64,000 nt of DNA from Latescibacteria bacterium UBA6620. GTDB taxonomy: Bacteria > Latescibacterota > UBA2968. Below, one piece after another: positions 1-8,531 of this stretch. The position numbers and the translations under genes were made by a program. The first letter of the stretch is position 1, and each line of letters begins with the position of its first letter. The notes below the pieces were generated by a model. It saw only the letters and a program-made list of their open reading frames with translations, was not told where the DNA came from and searched no databases. The stretch spans positions 146,960 to 210,959 of the forward strand of contig DJHM01000061.1 of NCBI GenBank assembly GCA_002433075.1. The letters are read 5' to 3'.

Positions 1-27
1 CGAGCCACAAGGAACTGAGCGCGAAGT

Positions 28-231
28 TCAAGGACGCTCACGGGACTCGCGGATAGCGCTGACGATCTCTTCGACAGACAAACCGAGCGAAACTCCCTCG
101 ACATCGAGAGGAGAGATTTTCTTCAGAATGGGCTTCACGACGAATTCGTCCCCGTCCTTGCGCTTGATCCTGACCTCACCCTGGGACTTGGCCTTGGTAT
201 CCGCAATCACGACACCAACCTTGGTCGGCAT
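28..231 (-). CDS. Small antitoxin-like protein (tentative)
   Basis: A 67-residue protein with an N-terminal beta-rich part containing RRKDG-like basic strands and a C-terminal segment SPLDVEGVSLGLSVEEIV that ends in a charged helix. This C-terminal pattern resembles short antitoxin or prevent-host-death-like proteins that precede PIN toxins, but I recognise it only loosely. It lies 12 bp downstream of the enolase-superfamily gene on the same strand and is probably co-transcribed. A toxin partner, if any, would be beyond the window edge at position 1. It could equally be an unrelated small hypothetical protein. Confidence 0.5.
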   Translation of the reverse strand: MPTKVGVVIADTKAKSQGEVRIKRKDGDEFVVKPILKKISPLDVEGVSLGLSVEEIVSAIRESRERP

Positions 232-243
232 CCTTTGTGGTTC

Positions 244-1359
244 TCACTTCTCGCGCCAACGCTCGAGTTGATCCTCGTCCAGCTCAACTCCCAACCCGGG
301 CCCATCCGGCACACACGACACCTCCGGCCCAAGCGACAGCGGTTCCGTGATCATATCGGCTTCGTGATACAGCGGACCCAGAAAGTCCCCCGGATACGTC
401 TCACTGTCCATCGCCCTCGTCGCCACGCCCACGTGCAGCATCGCCGCCGTAGCGATCCCGAGCTCCAGATTGCTGCCCATACAGCAGACAATCCCCGCGG
501 CCTCTGCGACGTTCGCAATCGCCATCGTCGGCAGAATCCCTCCGTTTTTTCCAGGATAGATACTCAGGATGTCGACCGCCCTGCGTGACGTCAGATCGTG
601 CGCGTCCGATAGGGTGAAAACGCTCTCATCGGCCATCATCGGAATCGTCGTCGCGTTTCGCAGCTGATTCCACGCGCCCGGATCTTCGACCCCGATCGGC
701 TGCTCGGCGAACAGAAGGTCGTATGGCTCCATCTGCACCAACGTCTTTCGTGCCGTCGTGATGTTCCATCCACAGTTTCCGTCGACGCCGACCGTGATGT
801 CAGACCCGGCCAGTTCTCTCACCGCCTTGACGCGCGCCAGATCTTCCGCCGGATCGAGCCCCACTTTCACTTTCAAATGGTTCACGCCCCAGTCCAGGAA
901 CTGCTCTGCCAGGGCCACGGCCTTCGGCACCTCGAACGCGCCCACGACCATCTTCATGGGCACGTTCTCCCGCACTTTCCCCCCGAGCAGCCGATAGACC
1001 GGAACGTCCGCAGCTTTCCCTGCGATGTCCCACAACGCCATCTCTACGGCCGCCTTCGTGAACGGATTTAGCTTGATCACGCGGTTCATGCGATCGAGAC
1101 ACCCGCTCACATCGCACGGGTCTGATCCCTCGAGCGCGGGACCGATCAGCTGCTCGATCGCGGCGCAGCACCCCGGGCTCGTCTCCCCGCTCCACCGAGG
1201 CGCGACCGTCGCTTCACCCAGCCCGACAATGCCTTCGTCCGTGTGGACCCGTGCGATGACATAGGGCGAGTCGATGTGTTCGCCGTGCGCAGTTTTCGTC
1301 GTCAGTCCCTGCTTGAGGGGAACGAGGATGGGGATAGGTTCGATTTTTGTGATTTTCAT
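244..1359 (-). CDS. Mandelate racemase/muconate lactonizing enzyme family protein
   Basis: A full-length (371 aa) enolase-superfamily enzyme with an N-terminal capping domain (about residues 1-120) and a TIM barrel. Visible catalytic features are the KxK motif HLKVKVG (K163, K165), metal ligands D193 (GVDGN), E219 (FAEQP) and D244 (MADES), and a second lysine K271 in IYPGKNGG. A lysine at each end of the active site is the muconate-lactonizing-enzyme subgroup pattern. Such enzymes abstract an alpha-proton from a carboxylate substrate, for example in cycloisomerisation, dipeptide epimerisation or o-succinylbenzoate synthesis. The substrate cannot be read from sequence. The start ATG follows a GA-rich stretch. 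Confidence 0.9.
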   Translation of the reverse strand: MKITKIEPIPILVPLKQGLTTKTAHGEHIDSPYVIARVHTDEGIVGLGEATVAPRWSGETSPGCCAAIEQLIGPALEGSDPCDVSGCLDRMNRVIKLNPFTKAAVEMALWDIAGKAADVPVYRLLGGKVRENVPMKMVVGAFEVPKAVALAEQFLDWGVNHLKVKVGLDPAEDLARVKAVRELAGSDITVGVDGNCGWNITTARKTLVQMEPYDLLFAEQPIGVEDPGAWNQLRNATTIPMMADESVFTLSDAHDLTSRRAVDILSIYPGKNGGILPTMAIANVAEAAGIVCCMGSNLELGIATAAMLHVGVATRAMDSETYPGDFLGPLYHEADMITEPLSLGPEVSCVPDGPGLGVELDEDQLERWREK

Positions 1360-1395
1360 ATGTTCTCTTTCGTTGACTCAACGCTCGATGATTCT

Positions 1396-1517
1396 GTCAT
1401 CCCGGCATGCTGGCCCCATCCCGCCGTAGCCTTGGCGAAGGCGGAAGGCCGGGATCCATTTTGCCATCACGATCAAAACACAGAATGGACCCCGGCCAGA
1501 AAGCGTACCGGGGTGAC
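1396..1517. repeat. Dispersed palindromic repeat, family B, copy 1
   Basis: An imperfect inverted repeat opening with GTCATCCCGGC and closing with CCGGGGTGAC. Its inner arms are GGGATCCATTTTG and CAGAATGGACCCCGG. The same outer and inner arms recur near 53943-54062 and 63166-63325. It lies between two genes of the same strand. No ORF is supported. Confidence 0.7.
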
Positions 1518-1595
1518 AAGGTCTCCCACGATAGGATGGTCCCCCAGTCGTGGGCTCCTGCCCGCGACCTGTACGAAACAACTGCGCTTCGCTCG

Positions 1596-1616
1596 CCCCC
1601 GTGCTCCGCACGGGGG
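1596..1616. repeat. Short GTGC-NNN-GCAC palindrome, family C, copy 1
   Basis: A perfect 9-bp stem, CCCCCGTGC then TCC then GCACGGGGG. It is one of five hairpins in the window that share the GTGC-NNN-GCAC core while the outer stem bases change in a compensated way. It lies just downstream of the stop codon of the dimethylformamidase-like gene and may act as its terminator, although no T-tract follows. Confidence 0.7.
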
Positions 1617-1636
1617 TGCAGATTTTCGTCATCCAC

Positions 1637-3217
1637 TTAATCCAGGAACCGCCGAATCACATTTGCCGTCACCCTCGAAACCTCTTCACTCACCAGCAGC
1701 GATGCCGCATATGTAATCGAACCCGTCGAGAACACAGCGCCTCCCCCATCCGGCTCGTGAATCACCATCTCGGCCCCACCATCATCTATGTTCGTCCCCT
1801 TCGCGAGCAGGTGCGTGTTCGACGGTGTGTGCTCATTCATCTTGTCCGTCTCGTGCCCGGACGCTCCGCCTGGAATCCGCTCGTGCTGGCATTCCGACCC
1901 GAACAGGTCATCGGTCTTCAATCCCGTCCCCTCGAACACCCAATGGGCCGCATCGATTGTACGATAGGGTGCGCTCGTCATGATTCCCGTCTTCGTAAAC
2001 TGGACGCCCAGCAGGTTGGCCTCCGATTCGTGACGCGCAGCGAATCGGCTTTCCAGTCCCCTGGCCTGCAGCTTCTGTCCGTCCTCGTTGTGGACGGTCA
2101 TGCGGCTCTCATCCGGAAACGTAACCTCGCAGTTCAAACCATTCCCGCCGAGATACAACAGACGTCCGCCTCGCTCGAAGACCCACGACTTGAGCCCGAA
2201 GTACATGTCCGTCGACCAGTACTCCGGATGAGGTCCCAGAATCAGGACCTTGTAGTCATCCAGATTCAGCTGTCCGAAATGCAGCTGGGTCTCGGAGAAA
2301 ACGTCGTAGTCGAATCCTTCCCGCTCGAGCCACGCCAGAATCCGCCATTCCGTGGGGGCCACGTGGCACGCCGCGCGCCCTTCGATCGGATCCGTCGCCT
2401 CCACGTCTTCCGGCACGTGGTTGATCGGTTCCGGGCGATCGAAGGACAGGGGTCGGTAATCCTCGTCGTGGTAGTTGATGTGCGTGGGATCGGTGTAACG
2501 CTTGAGCTCGAGCCTGGCATTCGTCGTGGGCTTCGGCGGAAGTTCGTCAGGGTGGATGTAGTTGCTGCGCCCCCCGAAGTTGTTGTAGGCGTTCCAGTTG
2601 ATATCAGACATCAGGACCGCGATCCGTGCAGCGGGCTCCGCAGGAGCGACGACCCACGGGAACGAGAAGAACTGGCCCGACTTCCCCGTCGCGTGCATGT
2701 AGTAGAGTCCCGACCGTTCCGGTGCCTCCACATACTGCTTATGCGTCGGACTCGTGTATCCGAATTTGTTCCACTGGACGCCTGCCTGCGTGTAGTCGCC
2801 GTCGGGACTGATCTGGACCGTCGCCCTCGGACCATGCTCATCGTACCACCCGACGGTCCTGATTTTCTCCTTTTCCGCACCGTAGCGGTAGAGTTCCAAC
2901 TTGAAGGCTTCGTCAGAATGGACGCGAAACTCCGACCGTTCCCCCGACTTCACCGCCTTCGGCCACATATATCCGAGCAGACAGTCCTTGAGCAGCCTGA
3001 ACGAATACGGCCGTCCTTCTTCTACGTCGACCTGAACGATCTTCGATCCGTAGCCGTCCCGGGCCAGCGTCACCTGCCATGCACCGGGCTCCACATCCGC
3101 GTAGACACCACCCGATGCCGTAGACCGCGTCGCCACCACGGCATCATCCCGCTTGAACTCCAATGAAACATCCGCCAGCGCGATGTACCGTTCGTCACTT
3201 ACGTATCCGACTAGCAT
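1637..3217 (-). CDS. N,N-dimethylformamidase beta-subunit-like protein
   Basis: A protein of about 526 residues. Residues 1-75 look like a carboxypeptidase-regulatory-like beta-sandwich (VSDERYIALADVSLEF). The remainder matches the large C-terminal domain of the N,N-dimethylformamidase large subunit, with the hallmark GPHPEYWS and a following GGRLLYLGGNGLNCEV segment. In characterised systems this subunit hydrolyses the C-N bond of dimethylformamide. Most environmental homologues have unknown substrates, so an amidase or glycoside-related role is equally open. The start is taken at ATG 3217, one codon inside a GTG. Neighbours are catabolic enzymes on the same strand. Confidence 0.75.
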   Translation of the reverse strand: MLVGYVSDERYIALADVSLEFKRDDAVVATRSTASGGVYADVEPGAWQVTLARDGYGSKIVQVDVEEGRPYSFRLLKDCLLGYMWPKAVKSGERSEFRVHSDEAFKLELYRYGAEKEKIRTVGWYDEHGPRATVQISPDGDYTQAGVQWNKFGYTSPTHKQYVEAPERSGLYYMHATGKSGQFFSFPWVVAPAEPAARIAVLMSDINWNAYNNFGGRSNYIHPDELPPKPTTNARLELKRYTDPTHINYHDEDYRPLSFDRPEPINHVPEDVEATDPIEGRAACHVAPTEWRILAWLEREGFDYDVFSETQLHFGQLNLDDYKVLILGPHPEYWSTDMYFGLKSWVFERGGRLLYLGGNGLNCEVTFPDESRMTVHNEDGQKLQARGLESRFAARHESEANLLGVQFTKTGIMTSAPYRTIDAAHWVFEGTGLKTDDLFGSECQHERIPGGASGHETDKMNEHTPSNTHLLAKGTNIDDGGAEMVIHEPDGGGAVFSTGSITYAASLLVSEEVSRVTANVIRRFLD

Positions 3218-3250
3218 CACAGATTCCTTTACACATCAGTCAGAAGATCG

Positions 3251-3363
3251 CACCGTCACACTGAGCGGGCTGCCGTGCAGAAGCGCCTTTGGCGCGAAGG
3301 CAGGAGTCGAAGGGCGGCCAAGTCGCGCAGACCGACACTTCGACTCCGCTCAGTGTGACGGTG
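3251..3363. repeat. Dispersed palindromic repeat, family A, copy 1
   Basis: Bounded by a perfect 17-bp inverted repeat, CACCGTCACACTGAGCG (3251-3267) against CGCTCAGTGTGACGGTG (3347-3363). Inside is a small GCGCC-TTT-GGCGC hairpin and the pair AGTCGAAG / CTTCGACT. Related copies lie near 9715-9823 and 49900-49970, with degenerate arms near 35910-36015. The 400-bp gap 3218-3618 holds only this and the family D repeat. Confidence 0.8.
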
Positions 3364-3537
3364 CTATTCGGGCGATAACCATCACACGCACCGGCATGGG
3401 ATCGGTGCCCACATCAACACGCCTGCCTGCCTCGCCGTAGCTCCCAGAGCGAAGGCGGACTCTCCTGCTCGCGCTCATTTCTCTCTTCCCCCGCTCACCC
3501 GCCCTCTTGTCACTGGTCACTGGTTATTGGTCACTTT

Positions 3538-3563
3538 TTCCCGGCCGGAGCCCGGTCCTACCC
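3538..3563. repeat. Dispersed repeat, family D, copy 1
   Basis: A 26-bp GC-rich block whose reverse complement matches 10810-10835 at 25 of 26 positions. The core of the other orientation reads GGTAGGACCGG, then CTCCGGCCGGGAA. It is preceded by the simple repeat TCACTGGTCACTGG and followed by CACTTTGCACTTTGC. Confidence 0.7.
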
Positions 3564-3618
3564 CAATGCCCGGAGGCACTTTGCACTTTGCAGTTTTCAT
3601 TCTTCACTAACATCACCT

Positions 3619-4608
3619 TTACGCCTTACCGAGCAGGATGCCAACAATATCCCCCTTCCCTTCACTCTGTGGACTGCTCGTGAACACCCAGAATCTTCCA
3701 TCCCCGGCATCGACCGAATCCGAATACGCATAGCTGCCCCTGAACGCCGGCTTGTCGATCGTCATCTTTCCCCCCCACGTGCGGCCACTGTCAGAGGAGA
3801 AGTAAGCCACCGTCTCGTGCGCCTCGATATCCCGTCCGGTCACGATCAGCGTGTCGGAATCGAATGGCCTCATCCGGGGTGCCCAGAGCTTAAGTTCCGT
3901 CTCTTCGACGATCGGTTCCCACGTCTCAGCCAGGTCCGTGCTTCGACGCGAAAAACAGTGATGGACCGGCGGCGTGGAATACGCCATCGCCAGCATCGAT
4001 CCATCCGGACAGACCACCACGTGCGGATAGAATGGGGGTCCGGCCTCCTTCAGAAGCGGAAACCTCTCATCGTCGTTGGGGAAGATGGTGTTTCTCTTTG
4101 TCCATTCGAGACCCCTCTCGTCGCTGACGTAAAGAGCGTTGCCGTGACGCGACCAGACGCCGGCATAAAAAACGCCTTCGTGCAGCGTCGGGCTTCGAGC
4201 GAACATGACCGCATGCGTATCACTGTCGTCCATGGCCCCGACTTCCTGCCACGAGTGCCCGTGGTCATCGCTCTTCTGGATCCACGATCCGACGATTCCC
4301 TTGTTGTCAGTCAGAATCTCACGACGCTGGACAACCATCACGAGCCCGCCATCTGAAGCCAGGCCATAATCTCCGAACAGGGAATCGAAACCTCGAGTGC
4401 GCCAGTCGGCCACCGGCCCCTCATCCTCCCAGGTGAACCCGTTGTCCGTACTGCGCCACTGGTGGGTGAATCCGTCATTTCCACGGTGCTGGACGGAATC
4501 CTGATGGGAAAGCAACAGGTCGCCGTTCCCCGCCCGGATCACACAAGGTCCATGCAGATCCCGCTCCGGGTCGGCATAGACAGTCACTCGATCCACGATC
4601 TCAATCAT
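3619..4608 (-). CDS. Sialidase/neuraminidase-like beta-propeller (BNR repeats)
   Basis: A 329-residue propeller protein carrying several Asp-box motifs: STDNGFTWED, KSDDHGHSWQE and SSDSGRTWGG. These mark exo-alpha-sialidase or BNR-repeat proteins. No signal peptide is visible, so a cytoplasmic role or a non-sialidase glycan role is possible. ATG 4608 is preferred over GTG 4617 because AGGTGG lies five bases upstream of it. It is transcribed away from the divergent Gfo/Idh/MocA gene that starts at 4704. A paralogue is encoded at 59510-60670. Confidence 0.8.
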   Translation of the reverse strand: MIEIVDRVTVYADPERDLHGPCVIRAGNGDLLLSHQDSVQHRGNDGFTHQWRSTDNGFTWEDEGPVADWRTRGFDSLFGDYGLASDGGLVMVVQRREILTDNKGIVGSWIQKSDDHGHSWQEVGAMDDSDTHAVMFARSPTLHEGVFYAGVWSRHGNALYVSDERGLEWTKRNTIFPNDDERFPLLKEAGPPFYPHVVVCPDGSMLAMAYSTPPVHHCFSRRSTDLAETWEPIVEETELKLWAPRMRPFDSDTLIVTGRDIEAHETVAYFSSDSGRTWGGKMTIDKPAFRGSYAYSDSVDAGDGRFWVFTSSPQSEGKGDIVGILLGKA

Positions 4609-4703
4609 TCCATCCACCTGACTGGCCCGTAGGGCCGCTCTCCGCTGGTTTGCCGATCACTCATCCAGTGGTATCTTGACCATCCTTCACCCTGGAGATG
4701 ACC

Positions 4704-5807
4704 ATGGCACCGTATCGTGTTGGCGTCATTGGTTGCGGTCGAAAAGGTACCGGGCACGCACGCGCCTACGCCCTCTACCCTGACACGGAAGTCGTCGCCG
4801 CGGCCGACTCGGACCCCGACAACCTCGCGCTGTTTTGCGATCGTTTCAACCTCGAAAAGGGCTACGGCGATTACCGGGAGATGCTCGAGCGGGAAGACAT
4901 CGACATCGCCGCCCCGATCCTTCCCGTCGTCGCGCACCCCGAAGCCGTCATTGCCTGTGCGGAAGCCGGCGTTCGCGCGATTTTCTGCGAAAAGCCAATG
5001 GCGTGCAGCCTGGAGGAAGCGGATCGGATGGTCGAAGCCTGCCGGGACATCCCCTTCGCGGCCGGGGACGCGTATCGAAGTTTCCCCCAGCTGTGGGATG
5101 TCAAAGCCCTCATCGATGCGGGCGAGATCGGCCCTGTCCGCACGATCAATCTCTACCAGCCCACCGACGAAATCTCAGGGGGCGGATGTCAGGGCCTCTG
5201 CGTCATGAACCTCTTCGCCGGAGACGGCGACATCGACTGGGTTTCGGGATGGGTGCGGGACGATCCAGCCACCGACGCTGACCAGGGCATGGGAGGGTGC
5301 GTCCGCTACAACAGCGGGATCGAGGCCTTCGTGCATTGCCAGCCCTCGGCCAGGAACGGAATCGAAGTGATATGCGCCAGCGGCGTCTTTTTCAGCGACT
5401 GGTACACCTTCCGCCTCTGGCGAACAGCGGACGGAAACAAACCGACACGTTTCGACCAGCTGGAGGAAGATGTGGGCCGCTTCCCCGATTCCGGCATCGG
5501 AGATCGATCTTACGATGCCGACGGCTGGCGCGTCCCGGGATTCCGCAATCAATCGGGCGTGCAGTCGATCGTCGACGCACTCGACAACGGAACGCCCCCG
5601 GCGTGCCCCGGTTCTGTCATGCGCGACGCCCTGGAAGTCGCCATCGCCTTCCGTGAGTCGCACCGGCGTGAACACACACCCGTCCATCTCCCATTGAAGG
5701 ACCGAAGTCTGAGAATCGTCCCGAAGGACGCCCGAATGTACAACAAGAAGGAAGTCCAGGGCGCCGAATGGTACGCGGATCAGATTGGCGGCTGGACCCG
5801 GAGCTGA
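4704..5807 (+). CDS. Gfo/Idh/MocA family oxidoreductase
   Basis: A 367-residue NAD(P)-dependent dehydrogenase with an N-terminal Rossmann fold (VGVIGCGRKGTGHA near residue 5) and the family signature FCEKPMACSLEEAD near residue 95, whose lysine is catalytic in the family. The C-terminal half is the usual alpha/beta dimerisation and substrate domain. Members oxidise or epimerise sugars, inositols and related polyols. ATG 4704 is chosen because GGAG lies six bases upstream, while ATG 4698 abuts it. The stop codon is one base from the GTG of the glycosidase-like gene, so the two probably act together on a carbohydrate. Confidence 0.9.
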   Translation: MAPYRVGVIGCGRKGTGHARAYALYPDTEVVAAADSDPDNLALFCDRFNLEKGYGDYREMLEREDIDIAAPILPVVAHPEAVIACAEAGVRAIFCEKPMACSLEEADRMVEACRDIPFAAGDAYRSFPQLWDVKALIDAGEIGPVRTINLYQPTDEISGGGCQGLCVMNLFAGDGDIDWVSGWVRDDPATDADQGMGGCVRYNSGIEAFVHCQPSARNGIEVICASGVFFSDWYTFRLWRTADGNKPTRFDQLEEDVGRFPDSGIGDRSYDADGWRVPGFRNQSGVQSIVDALDNGTPPACPGSVMRDALEVAIAFRESHRREHTPVHLPLKDRSLRIVPKDARMYNKKEVQGAEWYADQIGGWTRS

Positions 5808-5808
5808 C

Positions 5809-7386
5809 GTGTTCCGACCTCGTCTCATCTACTACAGCGACGCCCATCACTTCCACGCGAAGCGTCTGGAGCCCCCTCTCAGCCGCCACAAGCTCAACTG
5901 GCCCGTCGACGAGCTCGTCGGAACCGGGGTTGACCTCCTCGTCTTTGGACTCGGGTATGGCGACGCTTACTTCCACGACACGAAAATCGGCCGCATCGTC
6001 GGCGACGAGAAGGAGGTATGGGACACCCTCATCGACTGGCGGATTATGCGAATGGTTGAAGAAGCGCGTCGTCTTGGCACCGACCAGCTGCGCGCGGTCG
6101 TCGAACGCGGTCGCGAACTGGGCCTGAAGGTCTTTCCCAGCCTCAAGCTGCAGGACGGAGCCGAACCCGAAGCCGAGCGTTGTGGCTGGGTGAAGTGGAA
6201 GCACGGCCGCGAAGTCTGTCTGAACGAGAAAGACGACCGCCATCCCGGTTTCGAATTCGCCTACGACTTTGCGAACAACCTCGTCCGGCAGGACAAGCTC
6301 GCCATCCTCCGCGAGGCGCTCGAAGACTACGGCGTCGACGGCATCGAGCTCGACTTCATGTTCTTCCCCGCCTATTTCAGGAAATCCGAAGTCGAGTCCA
6401 ACATCCCGCTGATGAACGACTTCGTTTCCCAGGTCCGCGCCCTCACCCGGGAGGTCGGCCAGAAACAGGGACGAGATATCCCCGTTTGTGCGCGCGTCCA
6501 CCACCGTCGTGACGAAAACCTGAAAATCGGTCTCGACGTCGAATCCTGGCTGAACCGGAAGCACGTCGATCTCGTCGTCGCCCAGACATCGGACACGCTG
6601 TTCGACACGGGCATCGACGTACGATGGCTCTCGGACGCTGCGAACTCAGCGGGAGCCGCCGCCTACCTACGTCCAGCCCTTCGGGTCTACGACGAACGCA
6701 GCGGATGGCCCGTCATCGAAAACTACCGGGCTCTCGGCCAGACGCTGCTCGAACAGGGGATGGCGGGGATGTATCTCGGTTACCTGCCCTGGCCCTTCAG
6801 CGAGACGGAGTATCAGATCCTGAGGGAAGTGTCACACCCCGACGCCCACGGCCGATCCAGCAAGCGCTATCTGCTTCAGCCCCGGGAAGGCCAGGGCACC
6901 TTCACTGCGCCACCGGAGCGTCATCTTCCGGCGCCACTTCGTGCGGGCAAGACGATTCGGCTGCCCATTCGAGTCAACGACGACCTGGATGGTGCTCGCG
7001 AAGAGGGAGAGATGCGGTCACCCCAGCTCACGATTCGCTTCGCCGATCTCTGCATCGAGGATCGATTCAGCATTCGTTTCAACGAAACCGACCTCCCCGT
7101 CGCCGATGCCGAAGTGACGGACGAGCGCGCCACCCGGATTCCCGTCAGTCTGCGGACGGACGTGGATGCGCCCCTGGTCTTCGCCGGACACTGGTTCCGC
7201 TACAGCCTGGACGTCGACCTGTTGCGCAGAGGCGAAAACGTGCTGGAGATCGACGTCACCCATCTCGACAGCCGCGCGAGCTGGGAGCGCTCCGTGAACG
7301 GCGTGGAGATCAGGACGCGATACAAGGACTTCGAGCGGCCACGCGGGATCGAGGATGTGGAGCGCGTGAAACCCTTGTCGCCTTGA
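5809..7386 (+). CDS. GHL10-like glycoside hydrolase family protein
   Basis: About 525 residues. The N-terminal two thirds form a TIM-barrel glycosidase-like domain, seen in DGIELDFMFFPAYFR near residue 180, an acidic strand end typical of GHL10/GH-like proteins. A C-terminal beta-rich module follows (about residues 380-520). GTG 5809 is preferred because it follows the upstream stop by one base and has GGAG about six bases before it; an in-frame ATG at 5785 would overlap that gene. No signal peptide is seen. A paralogue with the same layout is at 25190-26773. The substrate is unknown. Confidence 0.75.
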   Translation: MFRPRLIYYSDAHHFHAKRLEPPLSRHKLNWPVDELVGTGVDLLVFGLGYGDAYFHDTKIGRIVGDEKEVWDTLIDWRIMRMVEEARRLGTDQLRAVVERGRELGLKVFPSLKLQDGAEPEAERCGWVKWKHGREVCLNEKDDRHPGFEFAYDFANNLVRQDKLAILREALEDYGVDGIELDFMFFPAYFRKSEVESNIPLMNDFVSQVRALTREVGQKQGRDIPVCARVHHRRDENLKIGLDVESWLNRKHVDLVVAQTSDTLFDTGIDVRWLSDAANSAGAAAYLRPALRVYDERSGWPVIENYRALGQTLLEQGMAGMYLGYLPWPFSETEYQILREVSHPDAHGRSSKRYLLQPREGQGTFTAPPERHLPAPLRAGKTIRLPIRVNDDLDGAREEGEMRSPQLTIRFADLCIEDRFSIRFNETDLPVADAEVTDERATRIPVSLRTDVDAPLVFAGHWFRYSLDVDLLRRGENVLEIDVTHLDSRASWERSVNGVEIRTRYKDFERPRGIEDVERVKPLSP

Positions 7387-7640
7387 AGAACCTCTTGAGC
7401 ATTGACCACTGACAGGTGACAAATGAGGATCTTCGCGGATTCGTGTGGGTCGTAGTCGACAACGAGCAGGACAGGACCGTTTGTCATCCCGGGCGAGCAG
7501 CGTGACAATAGGCTCCTCAAAGGCTGACATTAGCCTTCGGCGCAGCTCTTGTCCTATCAGGAGATTGTCAAGCAACCCCATCGTCGGCTGTTGCCCACAC
7601 TTCTGCGTGAAGAACCACAGAATCACAAAAGGAATCGGAA

Positions 7641-8417
7641 GTGAGCTACGTTGAACGACTGTTTTCACTGACCGGTAAAACGGCGCTTGTGACTGGAGCC
7701 AGCCGCGGACTGGGCAGGGGCATCGCCAGAGCGCTGCTCGAGGCGGGAGCGGAATGCATCCTCGTGTCGGCGAACGCCGAGCGACTTCAGGCGGCTGCGG
7801 ACGAACTCTCGGGCAGTGGCACCATCGCAGGAACCTTCCCCTGCGACCTCACCAGCAGAGACCAGATCGGCGGCCTGATCGAGTCGGTGAAAGACCGTTG
7901 CGAACGATTGGACATCCTCGTCAACTGCGCGGGAACCACGGGCGGCTATCATACTTTCGACTACCCGGAAGAAGAGTGGGATCGGACCCTCCGCATCCAC
8001 GTCGATGCGCCTTTCTTCCTCGCCCGCGGCCTTGGACCCCTGATGGCGGAAGGCGGCGGTGGATCGATCGTCAACATCACGAGCATCAACGCAGAGCGAG
8101 GATTCCCGGACAATCCTTCATATGTTGCAGCCAAAGGCGCCCTCAAGCAGTTGACCAAGGGGCTTGCCGAGGATCTCGGACCTCACGGCATCCGCGTGAA
8201 CAACGTGGGCCCTGGCTATTTCCGAACCGATATGACCAGCGGAAGCTGGGACGACGCTGAACGTCGCGCACAAAGGTCGAACAAAACCATTCTCGGCCGC
8301 TGGGGCGAACCGGAGGACCTTGCGGGAACGATCATCCTCCTCGCGTCCAACGCCTCCTCCTACATCACGGGTCAGGACATCTACGTCGATGGAGGATGGC
8401 TGACGCGGGGGCTGTAG
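7641..8417 (+). CDS. SDR family NAD(P)-dependent oxidoreductase
   Basis: A classical short-chain dehydrogenase of 258 residues. It shows the TGASRGLGRGIA cofactor motif near residue 19, the NCAG motif near residue 92, a catalytic Ser in NITSIN, and YVAAK with the Tyr and Lys of the triad. The C-terminal IYVDGGW is typical. The start is GTG 7641. The family interconverts alcohols and ketones; gluconate 5-dehydrogenase-type enzymes are the nearest general fit, but the substrate is not fixed by sequence. It probably belongs with the following Gfo/Idh/MocA and PhyH genes. Confidence 0.9.
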   Translation: MSYVERLFSLTGKTALVTGASRGLGRGIARALLEAGAECILVSANAERLQAAADELSGSGTIAGTFPCDLTSRDQIGGLIESVKDRCERLDILVNCAGTTGGYHTFDYPEEEWDRTLRIHVDAPFFLARGLGPLMAEGGGGSIVNITSINAERGFPDNPSYVAAKGALKQLTKGLAEDLGPHGIRVNNVGPGYFRTDMTSGSWDDAERRAQRSNKTILGRWGEPEDLAGTIILLASNASSYITGQDIYVDGGWLTRGL

Positions 8418-8492
8418 CGTTGTCTTCACGGCGTCCCCGTGCGGCCACCTTCTGAGAATACCGGGGCCGATCGTCTATCCACGTGAAACACT

Positions 8493-8517
8493 CGCCCCTG
8501 TGCTATGCACAGGGGCG
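8493..8517. repeat. Short GTGC-NNN-GCAC palindrome, family C, copy 2
   Basis: A perfect 11-bp stem, CGCCCCTGTGC then TAT then GCACAGGGGCG, located 15 bases upstream of the Gfo/Idh/MocA start and just before its ribosome binding site. It could act as terminator for the upstream SDR gene or as a leader hairpin. Confidence 0.75.
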
Positions 8518-8531
8518 CAGAGAGGAACCGC

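Noticed and set aside
1550..3166. 538-codon plus-strand frame opposite the dimethylformamidase-like gene
   Set aside because: Antisense to a well-supported gene, rich in Arg, Pro and His as expected for a GC-rich shadow.
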